Positions 53,558 to 62,083 of a stretch of DNA of 64,000 bases are shown in pieces. The stretch is from assembly GCA_002492465.1 (NCBI GenBank), contig DKYT01000020.1, forward strand, positions 118,411 through 182,410. The letters run 5' to 3'. Numbering within the stretch: the first letter of the stretch is position 1; each line of letters starts with the position of its first letter. Origin of the DNA: Lachnospiraceae bacterium UBA7093 (lineage in GTDB: Bacteria > Bacillota > Clostridia > Lachnospirales > Lachnospiraceae). The notes beneath the pieces are model-generated. The model saw nothing but the letters and a program-made list of their open reading frames with translations. It ran no database searches and was not told the DNA's origin. The translations under genes were made by a program, and so were the position numbers.

Positions 53558-54828
53558 CGTTCATCACCTGCCTTAATTAATGTTTTTCCACTTGCAAGAT
53601 AGCTATCCACGTAATCTTCCTTTGATGTAACGCCGAAGATACAGGAATTTTTGCCTACGGTAATACCTTCGGGTATCACGCTCTTTTCTCCCACCGTGAC
53701 AATACCATGATTGTAAATATGAGGATCCGTCTCATTGGGCACCTCGTCGCCATAGCCCAGTTTAACGCCGTTCTTAATCACTGCATTCTCAGCTACGATC
53801 GCCTTATAAAGCTCGCATCCATCGCCGATCACCGTGTTGTTCATAATGATGGAATCCCTGATGATCGTGTCTTTGCCAATGGTAACGCCACAGCCTATTA
53901 CGGAGTTATAAACCTTTCCGTAGACATCCGAACCCTCTCCCACAATACTTCTCTCCACCACAGAATCATTGGCAATATACTGAGGCGGGAGAATTTCGCT
54001 CCTTGTGTAGATCTTCCAGTACTCCTCATACAGGTTAAACTCAGGAACCAGGTCGATCAGCTCCATATTGGCTTCCCAATAAGAATTTAAGGTTCCCACA
54101 TCCTTCCAATAACCGTTGAACTCATATGCATAAAGAGGATCGCCCTTGCCATGACAATAAGGAATGATATGTTTTCCAAAATCCAGTCCCGGCTGTTCCG
54201 CATTGGCAAGAAGCGCTTCCTTAAGGGTTTTCCAGCTGAAAATGTAGATACCCATGGAGGCGAGATTGCTTCTGGGATTCGCCGGTTTTTCTTCAAAATC
54301 CGTAATTCTTCTGTTTTCATCTGTGATCATGATTCCAAAGCGCTTTGCTTCTTCCATGGGTACAGGCATAACGGCAATGGTCACATCGGCGCCCTTTTCC
54401 TTATGGAAGTCAAGCATGATCTCATAATCCATCTTATATATGTGGTCCCCGGAAAGAATCAGAACGTATTCCGGATTAAAACCTTCCATGTAATCCAGAT
54501 TCTGATAAATGGCGTTCGCCGTACCGGTGTACCACTCGCTGTTTGTACTTTTTTCATAGGGTGGGAGGACTGTTACGCCGCCTATGTTTCTGTCCAGATC
54601 CCAGGGAATACCGATTCCGATATGGGTATTCAGTCGTAAGGGCTGGTACTGCGTCAGGACACCAACTGTATCCACTCCTGAATTAATACAGTTGCTTAAC
54701 GGAAAGTCAATAATACGGTATTTCCCCCCAAAAGATACCGCGGGCTTGGCCACCTTTGACGTAAGCACCCCCAGTCTGCTTCCCTGACCACCTGCCAGCA
54801 ACATGGCAATCATTTCTTTTTTAATCAT
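53554..54828 (-). CDS. glgC: Glucose-1-phosphate adenylyltransferase GlgC
   Basis: The 424-residue catalytic subunit has the intact loop LLAGGQGSRLGVLTSKVAKP, then FPLSNCINSG, LSGDHIYKMDY and FEEKPANPRSNLASMGIYIF, and a C-terminal beta helix (about residues 300-410). It forms ADP-glucose from ATP and glucose-1-phosphate, the first step of glycogen synthesis. It is followed by glgD in a coupled pair, with a good promoter upstream. Confidence 0.97.
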   Translation of the reverse strand: MIKKEMIAMLLAGGQGSRLGVLTSKVAKPAVSFGGKYRIIDFPLSNCINSGVDTVGVLTQYQPLRLNTHIGIGIPWDLDRNIGGVTVLPPYEKSTNSEWYTGTANAIYQNLDYMEGFNPEYVLILSGDHIYKMDYEIMLDFHKEKGADVTIAVMPVPMEEAKRFGIMITDENRRITDFEEKPANPRSNLASMGIYIFSWKTLKEALLANAEQPGLDFGKHIIPYCHGKGDPLYAYEFNGYWKDVGTLNSYWEANMELIDLVPEFNLYEEYWKIYTRSEILPPQYIANDSVVERSIVGEGSDVYGKVYNSVIGCGVTIGKDTIIRDSIIMNNTVIGDGCELYKAIVAENAVIKNGVKLGYGDEVPNETDPHIYNHGIVTVGEKSVIPEGITVGKNSCIFGVTSKEDYVDSYLASGKTLIKAGDER

Positions 54829-54899
54829 GTCATCACCTCTTACAAGTAATTTTTTGATACATTATTTTAGTACAAGTACCAATCATGGAATTCATGAAT

Positions 54900-54928
54900 A
54901 GTATATCATAGATCTGCATAAAAGTGAA
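54900..54928 (-). promoter_or_regulatory. Predicted sigma-A promoter of glgC-glgD
   Basis: On the minus strand TTCACT (54923-54928) and TATACT (54900-54905) are exactly 17 bases apart. The start site would be about 65 bases upstream of the glgC ATG. The rest of the divergent 309-base glgC/murC gap holds only this, the murC promoter and A/T-rich sequence. Confidence 0.65.
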
Positions 54929-55066
54929 TATTTTTTACAAAAATATTCCAGTATCAGTTGATTTTTATGTCTAAAATTAACATAAAAATCCATCGCATTT
55001 TCCCCTTATGCTACAATATTTTGTACGATTCATTGGGCATCATCGCATATTTTGTCAAAAATGCCC

Positions 55067-55095
55067 TTGGTTTTTATTGTGTAATTATATATAAT
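55067..55095 (+). promoter_or_regulatory. Predicted sigma-A promoter of murC
   Basis: TTGGTT (55067-55072) and a perfect TATAAT (55090-55095) are 17 bases apart. The start site would be near 55102, giving a short leader with agggagg before the murC ATG at 55138. Confidence 0.7.
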
Positions 55096-55137
55096 TAAGT
55101 CAAAACTAATGTCATTAAACCACAGGGAGGCTTTTTC

Positions 55138-56517
55138 ATGTACCAGTTAGATTTCGAACATCCTATTCACATACACTTTATTGGAATTGGCGGCATCAGC
55201 ATGAGCGGTCTTGCGGAAATCCTTATAGACAAGGGCTTTACCGTTTCCGGCTCCGATGCAAAAGCATCCTCTCTGACGGAATTGCTTTCCCAAAAGGGCG
55301 CCCATATTTACTATGGGCAAAAAGCCGAAAACTTAAACGACAGCATCGACCTTGTAGTGTACACCAGTGCCATTCATCCTGACAATCCTGAATTTATGGC
55401 AATGAAAAGTATGGGGCTTCCATCCCTGACCCGTGCCGAGCTGCTGGGGCAGCTCATGCGAAACTATGAAATTCCCGTTGCCATCAGCGGTACCCACGGA
55501 AAAACCACTACTACTTCCATGGTTTCGGAAATTCTTCTGGAAGCGGGATGCGATCCCACCCTTTCCATCGGCGGTATCTTAAAAACCATCGATGGAAATA
55601 TCCGCATTGGTCACGGCAAATACTTTGTCACCGAAGCATGCGAGTACACCAACAGCTTTCTGAGCTTTTTTCCCAAAATAGGATTGATATTGAATGTGGA
55701 AGAAGATCATTTGGACTTTTTTAAGGATATCCACGATATCCTCCATTCCTTTCATCGTTTTGCAGCCCTTCTTCCCAGGGAAGGTTCCCTTATCATCAAC
55801 GGCGAAATTCCTGAAATTGAAACGATCCTGGAGGGAATTGACTGCAATATTATAACCTTTGGTTCCGATGCTTCCTATGATTATCATCCGGAGCAGATCC
55901 AATATAATGAGAAAGGATGCGCCCAGTTTCAACTGGTGAGGAAGAACGGTTCCAGAGAAAGCATTTCCCTTGGCGTTCCCGGCGAGCATAACATCTACAA
56001 TGCCCTTGCTTCTATTGCTCTTGCCGACCTGCTCTCCGTTGATTTTCCTTCTGTCCAGAAGGCTTTGTCCCATTTCCATGGTACCGACCGCCGTTTTGAA
56101 TATAAAGGCACCGTGAATGGAACTGTCATAATAGATGATTATGCGCATCATCCTACAGAAATTACTGCGACTTTAAATGCGGCGTTGAATTATCCCCACA
56201 AAACACTGTGGTGCGTATTCCAACCCCACACCTTCACCCGCACCAAAACTTTTATGAAAGAATTTGCCGCTGCCCTGTCTCTGTCAGACAAGATTATTCT
56301 TGCAGACATTTATCCTGCAAGGGAAACCGATAATTTGGGGATTAGTTCCAAAACCTTGCAGAGGGAGCTGGAGGCATTGGGAAAAACCTGTTACTATTTC
56401 CCCTCCTTTGAAGAAATTGAAAATTTTCTTTTAAAAAGTTGTACACCAGGCGATCTGTTGATAACTATGGGCGCAGGAGATGTTGTAAACATTGGAGAAA
56501 ATCTTTTAAAACGTTAA
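55138..56517 (+). CDS. murC: UDP-N-acetylmuramate-L-alanine ligase MurC
   Basis: The 459-residue Mur ligase has an N-terminal UDP-binding domain with HFIGIGGISMSGLAEIL, a central ATPase domain with the phosphate loop ISGTHGKTTTTSM, LNVEEDHLDFF and a C-terminal domain with VIDDYAHHPTEI and FQPHTFTRTK. It adds L-alanine to UDP-MurNAc, the first amino acid of the peptidoglycan stem. It has its own promoter and is followed by two terminators, so it is probably monocistronic. Confidence 0.97.
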   Translation: MYQLDFEHPIHIHFIGIGGISMSGLAEILIDKGFTVSGSDAKASSLTELLSQKGAHIYYGQKAENLNDSIDLVVYTSAIHPDNPEFMAMKSMGLPSLTRAELLGQLMRNYEIPVAISGTHGKTTTTSMVSEILLEAGCDPTLSIGGILKTIDGNIRIGHGKYFVTEACEYTNSFLSFFPKIGLILNVEEDHLDFFKDIHDILHSFHRFAALLPREGSLIINGEIPEIETILEGIDCNIITFGSDASYDYHPEQIQYNEKGCAQFQLVRKNGSRESISLGVPGEHNIYNALASIALADLLSVDFPSVQKALSHFHGTDRRFEYKGTVNGTVIIDDYAHHPTEITATLNAALNYPHKTLWCVFQPHTFTRTKTFMKEFAAALSLSDKIILADIYPARETDNLGISSKTLQRELEALGKTCYYFPSFEEIENFLLKSCTPGDLLITMGAGDVVNIGENLLKR

Positions 56518-56529
56518 CTGTCCACATTG

Positions 56530-56580
56530 TCCACATATTTGGAGCTTTAAAGGCTGTTCTGAATATGTGGATATTTTTTT
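56530..56580 (+). terminator. Intrinsic terminator after murC (first of two)
   Basis: tccacatatt (56530-56539) pairs with aatatgtgga (56562-56571), with one further small pairing (agc/gct) in the loop, followed by tattttttt. Confidence 0.6.
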
Positions 56581-56630
56581 GGAAGCCGGGCAGCTTTCTA
56601 TTGCATTTTTCCCGGCTTCCTCCGTTTTTT
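56581..56630 (+). terminator. Intrinsic terminator after murC (second of two)
   Basis: A perfect ten-base stem ggaagccggg/cccggcttcc with a 20-base loop is followed by tccgtttttt. It starts directly after the T-run of the first terminator. Confidence 0.85.
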
Positions 56631-56789
56631 CTCCTTCTATCCACATTGTCCACACTTTCCACAAGATGCCGGAATCCTTGAAAATACTGGTCTTTCTGCA
56701 TTTTTTCCTATTTCAATTTCAGAAAGCTTATGCTATAATTCAATTTGCTTTCAATTCGTGTAAATAAAATAAGGTCAGGTGATTGCCCT

Positions 56790-57833
56790 ATGGGTCGCTT
56801 TAAAATTTCTCAGGAAAACTGTTCCGATGTGACGGTTGTATCCAATCTATTCATTGACGAATACATGAAGGATGCCAACGACGCACAGTTAAAAATATAT
56901 CTGTATCTGCTCCGCATGATGAGCGCAGGTTTGCCCACCAGCGTCTCCGACATAGCGGACCAGTTCAACCATACCGAAAAAGACGTTATAAGAGCGCTCA
57001 GATACTGGGAAAAAAAGCGGCTTCTCACCTTGGAATACGACAGTGACAAGAATCTGTCCGGGATTTCTCTTTTGGATATTTCCAGAACCTCCGGCAATGA
57101 ACCGGTGTCCCTTGCCCCGGTAGTCCGACTCCCCGCCAAGGCGGAAACGCCTGACTTAAAGACTGATTTCTCCAAGCCGGTCTACTCTCTGGATCAACTG
57201 AAGGAATTTAAGAACAGCGAGGAAACCTCGCAGATTCTTTTTGTGGCGGAGCAATACATCGGCAAGCCTCTAAGCCCTTCGGAAATAAAAACCATTCTTT
57301 TCTTTACGGACAGGCTTAAATTTTCAGAGGATTTAATCGACTATCTGATTCAATATTGTGTGGACAAAGGGAAAAAGGATTTTCGATACATAGAAAAGGT
57401 TGCCGTCAGCTGGGCTGAGGAGGGCATTACCACGCCCAAACAGGCTGCTGCTGTAGCGGCAAAATATGATAAAACCATTTATGAAATTATGAAGGCTCTG
57501 GGCAAATCCGGTTCCCCAACCCGCGGGGAAGCCGCCTTTGCCACTAAATGGCTTAAGGAATACGGCTTCACAAAGGATATTATTCTGGAAGCATGCGACC
57601 GCACAGTCATGGCAACGGATAAGCACCGTTTTGAATATGCTGACCGCATCCTTGACAGCTGGCATCAGAAACAGGTTCACCATAAATCTGACATAAAGGC
57701 TCTGGATGAAGCTTATGCCAGAACCAGATCCTTTGCATCCAAACCTGCCGGTACAGGCGCAGGGCAGTTTAACCAGTTTATGCAGAGCAGCTATGACTTT
57801 GACGCGCTGGAAAAAGAAATCATAAGTAATTAG
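56790..57833 (+). CDS. DnaD domain-containing replication initiation protein
   Basis: The protein has 347 residues from MGRFKISQENCSDVT (ATG 56790, aggtga upstream); the open frame starts 15 codons earlier without support. The N-terminal part is a winged helix (about residues 20-90, SDIADQFNHTEKDVIRALRY). Two DnaB_2/DnaD C-terminal repeats follow, with YCVDKGKKDFRYIEKVAVSW around residue 205 and a second copy near 285. It acts with the downstream DnaC-like ATPase in loading the replicative helicase. The 11-base gap to that gene implies one transcript. Confidence 0.9.
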   Translation: MGRFKISQENCSDVTVVSNLFIDEYMKDANDAQLKIYLYLLRMMSAGLPTSVSDIADQFNHTEKDVIRALRYWEKKRLLTLEYDSDKNLSGISLLDISRTSGNEPVSLAPVVRLPAKAETPDLKTDFSKPVYSLDQLKEFKNSEETSQILFVAEQYIGKPLSPSEIKTILFFTDRLKFSEDLIDYLIQYCVDKGKKDFRYIEKVAVSWAEEGITTPKQAAAVAAKYDKTIYEIMKALGKSGSPTRGEAAFATKWLKEYGFTKDIILEACDRTVMATDKHRFEYADRILDSWHQKQVHHKSDIKALDEAYARTRSFASKPAGTGAGQFNQFMQSSYDFDALEKEIISN

Positions 57834-57844
57834 GAGAACACAAC

Positions 57845-58816
57845 GTGGCATTAAGTAACGCTCAATATGAAACCATTATGCGGAAATATGAGGACAGGCA
57901 GAACCGTAACCGACATCTCACAGAAAAACGTACGGCTGAAGTTTATCAAAAGGTAGAGGGGTACCGGGAGCTTTCAGAATCCATTGCCGCCATCTCCGTA
58001 ACCCAGGGCAAAAAGCTTCTGGAAGGCGATGACCATGCTTTGGAAGACCTGAAGGCTTCTATCCGCAGCCTTTCCTCTATGAAGGAACAGCTTCTTATAA
58101 GCGCCGGCTATCCCAGAGACTATCTTGAGCCTGTCTACGAATGTCCCCATTGTAAGGATACAGGATATATAGAAGGCAATAAATGCCATTGCTTTAAGCA
58201 GGCTGTTATTGATCTCCTTTATGCCCAGTCAGGCATTCAGGAACTGCTGAAACAGGAAAATTTTAATACCCTTAGTTATGATTATTATCAGGGAGAGGAT
58301 CTTACCCGCTTCCAGAACACCGTAAAGGAGTGCCGAAAATTTATAGAAACTTTTGATTCAGACTACCATAATCTGCTCTTTTATGGTACAGTAGGTACAG
58401 GCAAATCTTTTCTATCCGGTTGTATTGCCAAAGAACTTATAGAGAGCGGACATTCCGTGATCTACTTCAGCGCTGCCGGACTCTTTGAAACTTTATCCAG
58501 AAATATGTTCGACTACAAAAATAAAGAAGATGTTCTCAGTTTTCATGAGGATTTATATGGATGCGATCTGCTCATTATTGATGATCTGGGAACAGAATAT
58601 ACCAATAATGTGGCTGTTTCTGTGTTTTTTTCCCTGCTCAACCAGCGCTGTCTTGGGAAAAAATCCACGATCATATCCACCAACCTGTCTCTGGAGGATT
58701 TGCGAAACCGCTATTCGGACCGGGTATTTTCCCGGATAACCAACCAATATACCATATGCAAGTTCACCGGATCCGATATCCGGATGCAAAAAAAAAGACT
58801 GCAAAACAGAAAGTGA
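57845..58816 (+). CDS. DnaC/DnaI-like AAA+ helicase loader
   Basis: The protein has 323 residues from a GTG start with taggag upstream. It has a coiled N-terminal region, a zinc-binding CPHCKDTGYIEGNKCHCF (Cys-x2-Cys and Cys-x-Cys) at about residues 98-115, Walker A YGTVGTGKSFLSG (about residue 180) and Walker B LLIIDDLGTE. The sensor region STNLSLEDLRNRYSDRVFSR follows. This is the DnaC/DnaI layout for delivering DnaB-type helicase to DNA. It lies between the DnaD-like gene and prs. Confidence 0.92.
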   Translation: MALSNAQYETIMRKYEDRQNRNRHLTEKRTAEVYQKVEGYRELSESIAAISVTQGKKLLEGDDHALEDLKASIRSLSSMKEQLLISAGYPRDYLEPVYECPHCKDTGYIEGNKCHCFKQAVIDLLYAQSGIQELLKQENFNTLSYDYYQGEDLTRFQNTVKECRKFIETFDSDYHNLLFYGTVGTGKSFLSGCIAKELIESGHSVIYFSAAGLFETLSRNMFDYKNKEDVLSFHEDLYGCDLLIIDDLGTEYTNNVAVSVFFSLLNQRCLGKKSTIISTNLSLEDLRNRYSDRVFSRITNQYTICKFTGSDIRMQKKRLQNRK

Positions 58817-58825
58817 GGTACCTTC

Positions 58826-60016
58826 ATGGCACATCGTGAAGAAACAAGAAATCTGGAAACAATACCGGTAGGCTCCCTGGGCATTATTCCCCTGGAAGGC
58901 TGCAAAGCACTTGGTGAAAAAGTAAACGACTATCTGGTAAAATGGCGTACCGTCCGTGAAAGCGAACACAAGGACAGTCTTGCCTTCGCCGGTTACCAGC
59001 GGGATTCCTACATTCTAAAGGCAAAGGTTCCGCGTTTCGGCTCCGGAGAGGCAAAGGGCATGATTCTGGAATCTGTGCGGGGCACTGACCTCTACCTTTT
59101 AGTGGATGTGGCAAACTACAGCCTGACCTATTCTTTGTGCGGACATGAAAACCATATGTCCCCTGACGACCACTATCAGGATCTGAAAAGAATCATTGCC
59201 GCCGTAGGCGGAAAAGCAAGGCGCATCACCGTTATCATGCCTTTCCTTTACGAGAGCAGACAACATAAGAGAACCTCCAGAGAATCTCTTGACTGCGCCC
59301 TTGCCCTTCAGGAAATGGTTCACATGGGCGTTGACAATATTATAACCTTTGACGCCCACGATCCCAGGGTACAGAACGCAATTCCCCTCCATGGCTTTGA
59401 AACCGTTCAGCCTACTTATCAGTTTATTAAAGGACTTTTAAAGCATGTTCCGGATCTTCAGATCGACTCCAACCATATTATGGTGATCAGCCCCGATGAA
59501 GGCGGTATGGGACGCGCCATCTATATGGCGAATGTGCTTGGTCTTGATATGGGTATGTTCTACAAGAGAAGAGATTATACCCGCATTGTAAACGGGCGCA
59601 ATCCCATCGTTGCCCATGAATTTTTAGGTTCCTCGGTGGAAGGAAAGGATATGATCATCATAGACGATATGATCTCCTCAGGCGAAAGCGTTTTGGAGGT
59701 TGCTACCGCCTTAAAGGAACGGAAAGCACGCAAGATCTTCATCTGTGCAACCTTCGGTCTTTTCACCAACGGGCTGGAACGGTTTGACAAAGCTTATGAG
59801 AACGGGATTATCGACAGGGTTTTGACCACAAATCTGATCTACCAGACTCCGGAGCTGCTTGAACGTGAATGGTACATTGACTGTGACATGAGCAAGTACA
59901 TTGCTTACCTGATCGATACCTTGAACCACGACGCTTCTATCAGCGACCTGCTGGATCCCAACGAGCGGATTCAGACGGCGGTTGCAAAGTATAAAGCGGG
60001 AGAGGCTATCAATTAA
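58826..60016 (+). CDS. prs: Ribose-phosphate pyrophosphokinase
   Basis: The 396-residue PRPP synthetase is longer than the usual ~315 residues, because of an N-terminal extension (RNLETIPVGSLGIIPLEGCK) and internal insertions. Core motifs are present: MPFLYESRQHKRTSRES, FDAHDPRVQN, VISPDEGGMGRA and the PRPP loop MIIIDDMISSGESVL. It makes PRPP from ribose-5-phosphate and ATP for nucleotide, His and Trp synthesis. The N-terminal catalytic loop differs from class I. The stop TAA overlaps the first two bases of hairpin element 3. Confidence 0.93.
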   Translation: MAHREETRNLETIPVGSLGIIPLEGCKALGEKVNDYLVKWRTVRESEHKDSLAFAGYQRDSYILKAKVPRFGSGEAKGMILESVRGTDLYLLVDVANYSLTYSLCGHENHMSPDDHYQDLKRIIAAVGGKARRITVIMPFLYESRQHKRTSRESLDCALALQEMVHMGVDNIITFDAHDPRVQNAIPLHGFETVQPTYQFIKGLLKHVPDLQIDSNHIMVISPDEGGMGRAIYMANVLGLDMGMFYKRRDYTRIVNGRNPIVAHEFLGSSVEGKDMIIIDDMISSGESVLEVATALKERKARKIFICATFGLFTNGLERFDKAYENGIIDRVLTTNLIYQTPELLEREWYIDCDMSKYIAYLIDTLNHDASISDLLDPNERIQTAVAKYKAGEAIN

Positions 60017-60276
60017 AAAGCCACGCTTACCTATGGCGACTGGACAATTGCGAGGAATAAAAAAGAATTCGCGCTTGCTCCATTGCACCGGGCATTCCGA
60101 TGAGCCTCTTAATACGAAAAAGCAGAAGCAGTGGCTTCTGCTTTTTTGAGTCCAATAAGCCGGCTCGCAAAGCGTGCCGGCGTTTGGTCTCATCTCCATG
60201 GTGCAAAAGTCGTTCGCACAAATATCTTTTTTATTCCTCGCAATTGTCCAGCCGCCATAGGTAAGCGTGGCTTTTT
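60015..60276 (+). repeat. Long inverted-repeat hairpin element 3, 3' UTR of prs
   Basis: Left arm 60015-60066 and right arm 60225-60276 are reverse complements over 52 bases with a single mismatch (ggcgactgg against ggcggctgg). Further in, gcacc pairs with ggtgc and gatgag with ctcatc. The top has two adjacent hairpins: 60117-60147 and 60159-60181 (gccggc...gccggc with inner cgc/gcg). The right arm ends gtggcttttt, so the full stem also looks like a giant intrinsic terminator. The element lies between convergent genes and starts on the prs stop codon. It shares architecture with the elements at 34234 and 44156. Confidence 0.92.
60117..60147 (+). terminator. Terminator-like hairpin in the apex of element 3
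   Basis: agcagaagc-agtg-gcttctgct forms a perfect nine-pair stem flanked by aaaa and tttttt. It is a strong intrinsic terminator for prs in its own right, and works as the first apical hairpin of the element. Confidence 0.75.
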
Positions 60277-60352
60277 CTACACTTTTAACAATATACTAGG
60301 ATTATAGTTGCTTTTGTCAGGGCACGCCTGGCGTAGATGTAAAAATAGCTGA

Positions 60353-62083
60353 CTACATTGCACGATACACGTACAGGGTGTAGGGTGACGACGCATCGGT
60401 ATAGGTTCCCGCCAGGATAAGCCCAGTTTCCTCTGCGTTGGTCAGTTGGATTCTGGAGAAAAGATATTCTCCGCCAAGGGCTTTAAAGGCATCGACGTCC
60501 ATATAGATATTTTGATCCGTCACATCGGCATTGCGGTAGGCGCTTACAATGGACAGGTCTGTACCTGAATACAGGTAGGCACGGGCACCCCAGGTGTCAA
60601 AATAGGCTCTGCTTTCCTCCACCCGGTCCAGCGCCGGGGCAATGATTTTACGGAAAGCTTCCTTGTAGCTCTGGCTGTAATAGCCTAAATAACCGTCCAG
60701 GGTGGCAATGCCGTTGTACTCCAGCACAGCCGGATAAAACCCATACGCCGCCGCCCATTCTCCCTGATATCCTGTTTCTCTTTTTGCCTTCTCGAACAGC
60801 TCCGGAGAATAATATTCATGGAAGGTAAGGCGGTCTGTCTCCCTGCCCTTTGCCGCCCGGTATGCCTGATCAAAGCAGGTGGCGTAAAGATCGTTATACC
60901 GTGTGCCTGAAAACACGATCAACAGCACTCCCGCCACTGCAAGTACGTTCGCCAGCCCTCTTTTCCATTTTCCCGACGACTCATACAACTGCTTCAACGC
61001 AAGAAAGAAAGCGGCATACCACAGAAAGGGATTGAAAAATACGGTTCTGTTAAACTGCCATCCGGTGAGAGGGGGACAAAGGGTTTCCACCACTTTCCGA
61101 AAGGGTTCCCAGTAATAAATTCCATAGATAACGCTGTTGAAAACCAAAACCAACAGCAACAGGTTATAGGTATCCTGAAAGCATCCTTTCAGGTTTTTCC
61201 TTCTTATATATCCGGCATTTAAAATCACAAAATAGACCATGCAAACCGGAAGCACCAAATAGGTGTGGACGCTCTCCGCATGGAACATTCCCTTTGTAAA
61301 CACTTCTCCAATGGTCTTAAAAATCTCTCCCGCCGTAAAGCTGCCCGCTTCCATAGTGCTGCGTATGGTCACCTCGTCTCCCAGCAGCATGGTGCCAAAA
61401 AGCCTGTATTCACAGGCAATGCAGCCTGCCGACAAAACGCAGATGGCAAGGAACATCCTTCCCGGAAACCGTTTCTTCCTGATCCACATCCAAAGAAACA
61501 CTACCGCCATATACGCCAGTATGAATAAACCAAAATAGGAAAAATAGGAGAGAACGGGATAAAGGAAAAGCGCGCCGTACCACTTGAAGGAGGGTTCTTT
61601 ATTTATTTTGCGAAGAAGATAGATCACCAGCGGAATGGAGGCAAAGGGAATCCCAAACGCCGGAAATACATTCAGAATGCCATAGCCCAGCCCCAGCACC
61701 CACACAAGAGGTTTATAGTGCTGATATTTTTCTCCATAGAGATCCTTTGCAAGAAGTATGGATGAGCATAGGGCGACAATGATCTTTATAAGATAACCGG
61801 CAATATATGCGGGATACGCCGGTAAAATCATATAGAGCATGGTATAAAGAGAAAATTCCGAGGGCAGATTATCTCTGCTGATTCCTCCCAGGAAGGGCAC
61901 ATCCACCCCATGCTTCCAGAAGGTCCCCGTATCTTTCATCATTTGAAACTGGGGTGTAAACAGATCCAGATTATCATGAACGGCAATGATGCTGTCCTCG
62001 CCGCAGATTATGAAAACCAGCCCCGCAAACAAAATAAAACCAATTACAAGGAACAGATACCATCGTGAAACCAGTTTTTTCAA
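60353..62083 (-). CDS. Polytopic membrane protein (DUF6044-like)
   Basis: The 576-residue protein has about eleven membrane segments. The first outer loop contains DSIIAVHDNLDLFTPQFQMM (about residue 35), an acidic motif recalling GT-C glycosyltransferases. The soluble C-terminal ~160 residues contain FHEYYSPELFEKAKRETGYQ. The layout resembles DUF6044-type proteins of Lachnospiraceae glycan regions. Its start overlaps the GT2 stop by four bases, repeating the GT2-plus-polytopic-protein arrangement at 21818-24641. Function is unproven. Confidence 0.55.
   Translation of the reverse strand: MKKLVSRWYLFLVIGFILFAGLVFIICGEDSIIAVHDNLDLFTPQFQMMKDTGTFWKHGVDVPFLGGISRDNLPSEFSLYTMLYMILPAYPAYIAGYLIKIIVALCSSILLAKDLYGEKYQHYKPLVWVLGLGYGILNVFPAFGIPFASIPLVIYLLRKINKEPSFKWYGALFLYPVLSYFSYFGLFILAYMAVVFLWMWIRKKRFPGRMFLAICVLSAGCIACEYRLFGTMLLGDEVTIRSTMEAGSFTAGEIFKTIGEVFTKGMFHAESVHTYLVLPVCMVYFVILNAGYIRRKNLKGCFQDTYNLLLLVLVFNSVIYGIYYWEPFRKVVETLCPPLTGWQFNRTVFFNPFLWYAAFFLALKQLYESSGKWKRGLANVLAVAGVLLIVFSGTRYNDLYATCFDQAYRAAKGRETDRLTFHEYYSPELFEKAKRETGYQGEWAAAYGFYPAVLEYNGIATLDGYLGYYSQSYKEAFRKIIAPALDRVEESRAYFDTWGARAYLYSGTDLSIVSAYRNADVTDQNIYMDVDAFKALGGEYLFSRIQLTNAEETGLILAGTYTDASSPYTLYVYRAM

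Larger units (their letters stand above)
56521..56661. promoter_or_regulatory. Cluster of DnaA-box-like TCCACA motifs upstream of the dnaD-like gene
   Basis: Six copies of TCCACA or its complement occur in about 140 bases. The 15-mer tccacattgtccaca is present twice (56521-56535 and 56640-56654); tgtggatat appears on the other strand at 56565-56573, ctatccaca at 56637-56645, and tttccaca ends the cluster. Two of these (ATATCCACA and CTATCCACA) differ from the DnaA consensus TTATCCACA at one base. Binding by DnaA is inferred. Confidence 0.4.

Noticed and set aside
34234..60276. Retron msr-msd RNA, group II intron or IS200/IS605-type element
   Set aside because: No reverse transcriptase, maturase, transposase or TnpB is encoded in the window, and no intron domain V or terminal target motif was seen in any of the three elements.
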